64,000 nt of DNA from Candidatus Sulfurimonas baltica (GTDB taxonomy: Bacteria > Campylobacterota > Campylobacteria > Campylobacterales > Sulfurimonadaceae), in assembly GCF_015265455.1 (NCBI RefSeq), contig NZ_CP054492.1:1984001-2048000 (forward strand), in the 5' to 3' direction. Each line of letters opens with the position of its first letter. Positions within the stretch are counted from its first letter, which is position 1. A model generated the notes under the pieces. The model did no database searches and was not told where the DNA came from. It worked only from the letters and a program-made list of their open reading frames with translations. Below are positions 57,737 to 64,000 of this stretch, one piece after another. Made by a program: the position numbers and the translations under genes.

Positions 57737-60073
57737 ATGGCAGCAGAGGGAGTAGAAGAAAGTATAATCATTATTGAAGATAGTGATGCTGCTTATGTAA
57801 AAAGTCTTCATACTAATGATATTATAGGGGAGAGCTCTTCAAAAAACAATAAACTTCTTCTCATCGCTGCTGGAGTGTTTATACTTATTTTGATTGTATT
57901 AATTACTTCACTTATATTATCAAAATCATCAAAAAAATATGATGATGTATCCATGAAATACATAGAAAATAAACTAGAAGATGAATCTAAAAAGCCAGTA
58001 GAACCTACTAAAATAGAAAATATGATTGCAAAAGCAAACTATTTATATTCAACGGGATCAAAAAGTGAAGCATTGTCGCTTTTTGAAAAAATAGCTCTCT
58101 ACAGTGAAGCAGTCTCAGCTTATAATTTGGGTGTAGCTCAACTTAAAGATGAGCAATATGATGTAGCTTTGAAATCATTCCAAAAAGCAATACAAAATAA
58201 TGAAAAAAGATGCGTCAGTGCTATTAATGCAGCTGTATGCTCACTGCATCTAAAAAATAACAAAAATTTTAGATACTACATTGATTTGGCATATGCATAT
58301 TTGCCAGCGGAGAGGCAGTCACCTCTCTATTCATACTATTACGCTCTTATTAACTACTATAACGAGAACTATCTCGAAGCTCTCAGTGCTCTTAAAAATC
58401 CAACAACTGCTGAATATTTAAAAATACAAAATAATTTAGGTACAAAGATAAATGCTCTATTTGATAACGACTATGATGCAATTGAAAATATGGAGCAAAA
58501 TCAGCCAATAAAAAATGATTTTAGCTTAGGACTTCTTTATGCAAGAGTTGGTGATTTAACTCTTGCAAAAAAACATTTAAAAAATGCAATCGTAAAGAAT
58601 ATTGAGCCTGTAAAATCTCAATTAGCATTAAGCTTTGTAAACTTAAAAGCTGGACAGGTTCAAGATGCTGCCAAAGAGATAAACAATATTACAGACATGT
58701 TTGAAGAAGAAGCATATAAGCCTTATCCGATAAAAGTAAAACTTAAAGAGTCTCTTTTTGATATTGATAAGGCTCAAAAACGATACAGAGAAATAACACT
58801 ACACGATAAATTACTTACATATCAAAAAATATTTTATTTTTCTCCATATAAAATATTTAATGCAAATAAAACAATAAGTTATATTCGAAAAGGGAATGCA
58901 AATATATTTATTGATAATGTTAATTCTGCAAAAGACTATTTAAAAAAGAGCTACTCATCTTCAAATGTAAATATTGGAATAACAAAGGCAATCAAAAAAG
59001 CACTCTCTTATAAAATTAGAGAAGCGAACAGCATGCTACTTGAACTAATAAAAATTCAGCCAAAACACTCAATATTACACTACAACTTAGCCCTTACATT
59101 TGCTCAGATGGGAAATATGACCGATGCACATGAACACTTCTTACGTTCATACCACTTAGATGCAAAAAACTACTTATCCGGAGTATATGCTGTTATGTGT
59201 TCTCAAATAGTTCACAAAGAGAATAAAAAACTACTCTCCATAATCAAAGAATCGCTTAATAATGAAGAAATTAATGAAAATATTGATCTATATAAAACTC
59301 TTCTATTTATTAGTGAGGATAAAATATTGGAATCTGCAGACTGGCTTAAAAACGATTACAAACAAAGACCTCTATACTTAGCCTTAGATATTATAATAGC
59401 GCTCAAACAAAATAATCTTGATACTGCAAAAAAATCATCACAAAAACTAACTATATTACTCCCAGATGAGATATTACCTCATTTAATGAATATTGACACA
59501 AGTTTCAGCGAACTTTCTCCAAAAAAATATTCAAATGAAGTTGCTAACTACTTGAAAAAACAAAACTTTAATTTTAATGATCTATACTACGGTCCATATA
59601 TTACAAGATATCTCTACATTCAGCAAAACTTGATAACTGGCCGTCTATATTTTTTAAGAAAACAACTAAAACAAGTCTTAGAATCAACAACAGAACAGAC
59701 GCATGAGTTAACAAGTTCTCTAGCCCTTGCCTCACTGTATGACAATGCTTTCGAAGAGTCATACACCCTTTATAATAATCTTATAGATAATCTTAAAGTT
59801 AGAGACTCTTATACTCTCTTTTTAGCTGCTGTTGCATCTACAGCAGCCAATCACCATGAAAATGCAATAGCTCTGCTAGAGTTATCAAAAATGAAAGACT
59901 CTAATTTTTTAGAGAGTCGATATGCACTTGGTCTTCTTTATCTTGAAGCAAAAAATAATAAAGGTGCTGTTATTCAACTATCAAGAGTAAATAAAAACAA
60001 CTTCAACTCTGAATATTTTAATTTTGATATTGATGTTGATAAACTAATTTTTGAAAAGCAACATCAAAAATAA
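57737..60073 (+). CDS. Membrane-anchored TPR-repeat protein
   Basis: The protein has 778 residues from the ATG at 57737, which has AAGG just upstream and is preferred over an earlier start. One membrane helix (40-62) follows an acidic cytoplasmic N-terminus. The rest is helical repeat: TPR units such as AYNLGVAQLKDEQYDVALKS and HYNLALTFAQMGNMTDAHEH are clear, others are degenerate. It probably scaffolds a periplasmic or envelope complex. No partner can be named. It is convergent with the psd-like gene, 7 nt apart. Confidence 0.82.
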   Translation: MAAEGVEESIIIIEDSDAAYVKSLHTNDIIGESSSKNNKLLLIAAGVFILILIVLITSLILSKSSKKYDDVSMKYIENKLEDESKKPVEPTKIENMIAKANYLYSTGSKSEALSLFEKIALYSEAVSAYNLGVAQLKDEQYDVALKSFQKAIQNNEKRCVSAINAAVCSLHLKNNKNFRYYIDLAYAYLPAERQSPLYSYYYALINYYNENYLEALSALKNPTTAEYLKIQNNLGTKINALFDNDYDAIENMEQNQPIKNDFSLGLLYARVGDLTLAKKHLKNAIVKNIEPVKSQLALSFVNLKAGQVQDAAKEINNITDMFEEEAYKPYPIKVKLKESLFDIDKAQKRYREITLHDKLLTYQKIFYFSPYKIFNANKTISYIRKGNANIFIDNVNSAKDYLKKSYSSSNVNIGITKAIKKALSYKIREANSMLLELIKIQPKHSILHYNLALTFAQMGNMTDAHEHFLRSYHLDAKNYLSGVYAVMCSQIVHKENKKLLSIIKESLNNEEINENIDLYKTLLFISEDKILESADWLKNDYKQRPLYLALDIIIALKQNNLDTAKKSSQKLTILLPDEILPHLMNIDTSFSELSPKKYSNEVANYLKKQNFNFNDLYYGPYITRYLYIQQNLITGRLYFLRKQLKQVLESTTEQTHELTSSLALASLYDNAFEESYTLYNNLIDNLKVRDSYTLFLAAVASTAANHHENAIALLELSKMKDSNFLESRYALGLLYLEAKNNKGAVIQLSRVNKNNFNSEYFNFDIDVDKLIFEKQHQK

Positions 60074-60080
60074 AGTAAAA

Positions 60081-60731
60081 TTATTTATTCTTTTTATCAT
60101 TTGTAAAGTATCCTATAAGCGTTTGAGAAGCTGCTAATTCAGTACCTATATTCACATTTAATCTAAAGTTTTTAGGTAAATAAATAGTTGTAATACCATT
60201 AACCATAACCCCATATCTAGACCCTTTAAGTAGGTTTTGATTTATTATTGCATCAATTTTTATACTCATAAAACTCTGTTTTAGTCTATGTACAACTTTA
60301 ACACTATTATTATTGTTATCACTAAAAACAAGCACTGCATTTTCGTTGATATTTTTTGATAAATTGTTGAAAGGTGATAGTCTAGAGCCTTTATATATTT
60401 CTATATTGCGGAGTGAGGAAGTAAGAGGAACTCGCAAAAGTGTTACATTAAAGTAGCTACTCTCAATTTCAACTCTATAGGCATATTTGTCATCTTTAAG
60501 CTCTTCAATTAGTGATATTACACCATCAGCAGGTGCAACAACACTCCCTTCTTGAAAAATTATATTTTCTCTTTCCGGATTCCTAAAAATAAACACAAAA
60601 AATAAAGTTACTAAAAAGGCACAAAGTTGTAAAAAACCAAAATCTAAAAATGTAAAAACTACAAAAGATAAAATAGCCCAAAGAATATAATTTATACCCT
60701 CTTTTGCTATTGGTAAAAGATTATTTCTCAT
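60081..60731 (-). CDS. Phosphatidylserine decarboxylase-related protein, catalytic residues missing
   Basis: The 216 residues have the family N-terminus (LPIAKEG), two membrane helices and FIFRNPERE, then PADG (67-70). The family's pyruvoyl-forming Ser (in FGSR of GMIRFGSR-type proteins) is replaced: here [11 protein letters not shown] gives Ile180. The conserved His (NVH) is Thr at NVT (about 97). Autocleavage and decarboxylation are therefore unlikely. It starts inside the ftsH stop region and is coupled to it. Campylobacter has a similar gene after ftsH. Confidence 0.78.
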   Translation of the reverse strand: MRNNLLPIAKEGINYILWAILSFVVFTFLDFGFLQLCAFLVTLFFVFIFRNPERENIIFQEGSVVAPADGVISLIEELKDDKYAYRVEIESSYFNVTLLRVPLTSSLRNIEIYKGSRLSPFNNLSKNINENAVLVFSDNNNNSVKVVHRLKQSFMSIKIDAIINQNLLKGSRYGVMVNGITTIYLPKNFRLNVNIGTELAASQTLIGYFTNDKKNK

Positions 60732-62691
60732 CGCTTTTCTCTTCTGCATCTTTAGCTTCATCTGCCATTTTTGCATCTTGTTCTAGTTCATCTCTAATTT
60801 CATCTACTACTTTTGTAACTTTAGAATCAATATTATTCTTTTTTTCAAAAGAAACAATAATTTCTCTTACTTCTTCACCGGTAATATTCTCTTTTTTATA
60901 TAATAGCTTAACCATATCTTCAATAGCTTCTCTATACTCTTCAAGTCTAACCAATACTACATCATATCTTTCTCTCAAGGATGTTTTTATAAACTCATCC
61001 ATATTCTCAGCCATTTTATCACTATATTCACGCGTAGCTTGCATTCCGCCACCCAAAAATGATTGTCTGCTTTTTTCTAAGACCATAAGTCCTGCAACAT
61101 CACTCATACCATAGGTTTGAACCATTGATTTTATAATATCTGTTGCACGCTCAAGGTCATTTCCGGCGCCTGTTGATATCTCACCGATAAATACCTCTTC
61201 AGCAGCACGACCACCAAGAAGAACATCAACTTCAGCCCAGAGTTCATGTTTTTGCATCATAAATTTGTTCTCTTCTGGAGTATTTAAAGTGTATCCTAAC
61301 GCAGCCAAACCACGAGGAACAATAGATACTTTTGAAACTTTTTTTGCCCCTTTGGTAGTTTCTGCAAGAAGGGCGTGACCACTTTCGTGATATGCAACAA
61401 TTTTCTTCTCTTTTGGATTAATACGGCGAGACTTTTTAGCAAGTCCGGCTAAAGCACGTTCAACTGATTCAAATAAATCACTCTGTTTTACTGTTTTTTG
61501 ACTTTTTCTACCTGCTAAGAGTGCTGCTTCATTGATAATATTTGCCAAATCAGCACCAGCTAGTCCTGCTGTTAAACGAGCTACTTCTTTAAGCTCAACG
61601 TCATCGTCCATCTTAACGCCCTTAACATGCACATTTAGTATTTTAACACGTCCTTCAAAGTCAGGTTTATCAACTAAAACTTGTCTATCAAAACGACCAG
61701 GACGCAACAATGCCTGATCAAGTACTTCGGGTCTATTTGTAGCAGCTAGAATAATAATAGGAGTATCTGTTCCAAAACCATCCATCTCCGCAAGTAGTTG
61801 ATTTAAAGTTTGTTCTCTCTCATCATTTCCACCCATAACACCGCCAGCAGCACGGCTTTTACCTATAGCATCAATTTCATCTATAAATATAATACTTGGG
61901 GCGTCTTTTTTTGCTTGTTCAAATAAATCACGAACTCGAGCTGCACCTACCCCAACAAACATCTCAATAAAACTAGATCCGCTAACTGAGAAAAAAGGAA
62001 CATCCGCTTCACCTGCAACAGCTTTTGCTAATAGTGTTTTACCAGTACCGGGACTACCCACTAAAAGAACACCTTTGGGAATTTTGGCACCTATTTCCAC
62101 ATAACGAGCAGGGAACTTTAGAAAATCTACTATCTCTTGAACTTCCTCTTTTGCCTCTTCTACACCAGCCACATCATCAAATTTTGTCTTTGGTTTTTCA
62201 GAGTTGACCATCTTTTTAGAATTACCCATCCCAAGTATTCCACTACCCATACTTTTTTGCATACGACCTGCAAAAAACATCCATATACCAATAATAATTA
62301 AAAACGGTAGAAGCCATCCAAACATTTCAGTAAACCAATTAGTTTCACTAAAACCAGTGTATTCAACACCTTGTTTTTCTAACTCTTCAATAAGATTCAC
62401 ATCTCCAGGCAGAATTCTTGTTGTGTAAACCGATAAGTTGTCAGATCCATATGCTTTTATATAACTTTGACCAATATCAACCTTCTTTAACTGCTTAGAT
62501 GAGATCAATGATTTAAATTCAGAATAACTAACTGTTTTTGCTCGTTTACTCGCACCAGCTACATTTTCATTAGTACCTTGAGTATCACCAACAATTGTTT
62601 TAAAAAGAAGGATTATTACAACTGAAAAAATCGCAAAAGTTATTAGTGGGTTTTTATTAAAAAAATTGTTGTTTTTGTTATTATCTTGCAT
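60721..62691 (-). CDS. ftsH: ATP-dependent zinc metalloprotease FtsH
   Basis: FtsH is the inner-membrane AAA protease that degrades misfolded membrane proteins and regulators. The 656 residues have membrane helices at about 14-33 and 122-141, a periplasmic domain between them, Walker A GSPGTGKT (212-219), Walker [20 protein letters not shown] and zinc motif HESGH (435-439). The ATG at 62691 is preferred over a GTG inside prmA. It follows prmA and overlaps the psd-like gene. Confidence 0.96.
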   Translation of the reverse strand: MQDNNKNNNFFNKNPLITFAIFSVVIILLFKTIVGDTQGTNENVAGASKRAKTVSYSEFKSLISSKQLKKVDIGQSYIKAYGSDNLSVYTTRILPGDVNLIEELEKQGVEYTGFSETNWFTEMFGWLLPFLIIIGIWMFFAGRMQKSMGSGILGMGNSKKMVNSEKPKTKFDDVAGVEEAKEEVQEIVDFLKFPARYVEIGAKIPKGVLLVGSPGTGKTLLAKAVAGEADVPFFSVSGSSFIEMFVGVGAARVRDLFEQAKKDAPSIIFIDEIDAIGKSRAAGGVMGGNDEREQTLNQLLAEMDGFGTDTPIIILAATNRPEVLDQALLRPGRFDRQVLVDKPDFEGRVKILNVHVKGVKMDDDVELKEVARLTAGLAGADLANIINEAALLAGRKSQKTVKQSDLFESVERALAGLAKKSRRINPKEKKIVAYHESGHALLAETTKGAKKVSKVSIVPRGLAALGYTLNTPEENKFMMQKHELWAEVDVLLGGRAAEEVFIGEISTGAGNDLERATDIIKSMVQTYGMSDVAGLMVLEKSRQSFLGGGMQATREYSDKMAENMDEFIKTSLRERYDVVLVRLEEYREAIEDMVKLLYKKENITGEEVREIIVSFEKKNNIDSKVTKVVDEIRDELEQDAKMADEAKDAEEKSDEK

Positions 62692-62699
62692 GTCTATTC

Positions 62700-63527
62700 T
62701 TATCCTTTTTTTAAAATAAGTGTTACCCACTCATCTTCTCTTATTGTTTCAACAATATTAAATTCTTTGTAAAATTTTAAAACTTTTTTCTCATATTTAT
62801 CCAAAATTCCAGAAAGAACAAGAATTCCATCATCTTTTAGGACACTCTTCAAATCATTCGCTATAAAGGTTAAAACATCTGCCACTATGTTTGCAACAAC
62901 TACATCATAGTTACTTTTAGCAAGGCTACAAGATCCTTCCCAAAGGTTATTGAATTTAACTTCATTTAATTTTGCATTCAATTCACTATTATCAACACAT
63001 ACTATATCTGTGTCACATGCATCTACTAGAGCGCCAAGCTTCAATGCCCCTACCCCTAATATTCCACTACCGCAGCCAACATCTAAGACTTTACTGTCTT
63101 TTTTCACATACTTTGCTATTGCTCTTAATGATGATGCGGTTGTTGGGTGATGACCTGTTCCAAAGGCTAAAGCAGGGTCAATAACTATATTTATTAAATC
63201 CTTGCTAGGCTCATCCCAAGTTGGATGAATATAAAATTTATCAATTTGTATTGGCTGAATACTGTTTTGATAAACTTCTACCCAATCACTGTTTTTCAGT
63301 TTAGATTGAATGCATTCTAGCTCTATATTTTCACCAAGTGCTTTTTGCAAAGCCTCTGTAAACTGCTCTAGTCCCCAAACTATAGTGTCAAGATCATCTT
63401 CACTTCTAATGATAAAACTATCATCTGTCTCTTCGAAACCAACAGGTAAAGTATCTGCTAAAAAATCTGAAAAAAGAGAATGATGAGAAGAGGGCTTAAC
63501 TACTAATTCAAAGTAATGCTCTTGCAT
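62700..63527 (-). CDS. prmA: Ribosomal protein L11 methyltransferase
   Basis: PrmA methylates lysines and the N-terminus of L11 using SAM. The 275 residues have an N-terminal substrate domain, [10 protein letters not shown] (about 120-130), the SAM motif [20 protein letters not shown] and [10 protein letters not shown], the L11-MTase signature. Length is slightly short of E. coli PrmA (293). Its ATG overlaps the cheY stop by 1 nt (TAATG). Confidence 0.93.
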   Translation of the reverse strand: MQEHYFELVVKPSSHHSLFSDFLADTLPVGFEETDDSFIIRSEDDLDTIVWGLEQFTEALQKALGENIELECIQSKLKNSDWVEVYQNSIQPIQIDKFYIHPTWDEPSKDLINIVIDPALAFGTGHHPTTASSLRAIAKYVKKDSKVLDVGCGSGILGVGALKLGALVDACDTDIVCVDNSELNAKLNEVKFNNLWEGSCSLAKSNYDVVVANIVADVLTFIANDLKSVLKDDGILVLSGILDKYEKKVLKFYKEFNIVETIREDEWVTLILKKG

Positions 63528-63901
63528 TACACTTCGATACCCATAACGGCAGCTAGTTTCTCTTTTAATACTTGAGGAGTAAATGGTTTAACTATATAGT
63601 TATTCACGCCGGCTTTCAATGCAGTAATAACTTCTGCTTTACCGCCCTCAGTTGTTACCATAATAATAGGCAAGTCTGTAAAACGTGCATCTGCGCGAAC
63701 TTTTTTAACAAGTTCAAGACCATTCATCTCCGGCATGTTCCAATCTGTTATAAGCATTTGTACGTCAGGACTTGCATCCAATGCTGCCCAACCCTCAAGA
63801 CCATCAGCACCTTCAAGAATATCTTTATGTCCAAGTCTTGCTAGCGTGTTTTTAATTATACGGCGCATCGTGGAACTGTCATCAACAACAAGTAATTTCA
63901 A
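63527..63901 (-). CDS. cheY: Chemotaxis response regulator CheY
   Basis: This 124-residue single receiver domain has Asp7/Asp8 acid pocket (VVDDSS), phospho-acceptor Asp53 (ITDWNMPE), Thr83 and Lys105 (IVKPF), all required switch residues. Phospho-CheY binds FliM to change flagellar rotation. The start codon is TTG, supported by AAGGA 6 nt upstream and no ATG nearby. It is the first gene of the cheY-prmA-ftsH-psd-like operon, an order typical of Campylobacterota. Confidence 0.95.
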   Translation of the reverse strand: MKLLVVDDSSTMRRIIKNTLARLGHKDILEGADGLEGWAALDASPDVQMLITDWNMPEMNGLELVKKVRADARFTDLPIIMVTTEGGKAEVITALKAGVNNYIVKPFTPQVLKEKLAAVMGIEV

Positions 63902-64000
63902 TTGAAATCCTTTTATATATATTTATAATTTTATTTAAGTAATAGTATCTAAATTCTATTTATATTATGATTAAGTAAAGCTTAATTTAGAAGCTTAAAC

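Noticed and set aside
62692-62730. GTG start extending FtsH by 13 residues into prmA
   Set aside because: FtsH proteins start just before the first membrane helix; the internal ATG at 62691 fits and is preceded by AAGGA.

Overview
The window is AT-rich, gene-dense chromosomal DNA from a member of the Campylobacterota (formerly Epsilonproteobacteria), most likely Sulfurimonas or a close relative. Three things support this. It carries a two-subunit ATP-citrate lyase (aclB-aclA), the signature enzyme of the reductive TCA cycle used by autotrophic Campylobacterota. Several gene neighbourhoods are typical of the phylum: rppH-lysC-hobA-holB-folP, flgI-flgJ-flgM-flgN-flgK, cheY-prmA-ftsH-psd-like, cbpA-hspR and hemW-tatB-tatC-queA. 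HobA and the short HolB are themselves typical of this phylum. No database search was run, so the genus is an inference.

Layout. Positions 1-5195 hold an rRNA operon on the minus strand: a near-consensus promoter with an AT-rich upstream element, a structured leader of about 330 nt, 16S, a spacer with tRNA-Ala only, and 23S cut by the window edge. Next come an orphan prepilin-like gene and aclBA (5230-9215), then a membrane glycosyltransferase-like gene with trpG/pabA, and a lone OppC-type permease at the end of a flagellar cluster (9302-15911). That cluster shows a sigma-54-type promoter before flgI and a sigma-28-type promoter before flgM-flgN-flgK. Positions 15983-18607 are a five-gene operon (rsmD, a DnaQ-like exonuclease and three unknowns). 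murA, the heat-shock pair cbpA-hspR, purH and ilvC follow (18722-24306). After an unknown gene and an AsmA-like protein comes grpE-dnaK (27344-29987). Both heat-shock promoters carry HAIR-like HspR operators.

Positions 30049-36764 are a minus-strand run: psiE-like, a tandem universal stress protein, a CBS-GGDEF protein, folP, holB, hobA, lysC and rppH. A plus-strand run follows: a PAS protein with an MCP (a CetB/CetA-like energy-taxis pair), hemW, tatB, tatC and queA (36924-41970). After dprA and a divergent polysaccharide deacetylase comes rpsF-ssb-rpsR, whose leader resembles the S6:S18 autoregulatory RNA. The last part has a GNAT-nitrilase fusion, a propeller-OmpA-like exported protein, serB, a metF-like gene, a PAS-GGDEF-EAL protein, serS, a pentapeptide-repeat protein, an mdaB-like gene, a decayed serS fragment, a small cytochrome c, rsuA, a TPR protein and the cheY-prmA-ftsH-psd-like operon.

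Most of the window is housekeeping, motility and chemotaxis. I see no insertion sequence, prophage, CRISPR array or obvious novel defence system. The most interesting items are the inferred HspR regulon, the serS tail duplication, a phosphatidylserine decarboxylase relative without catalytic His or Ser, the rpsF leader RNA, an over-represented palindrome TACATGTA found in all contexts, and the propeller-OmpA protein.
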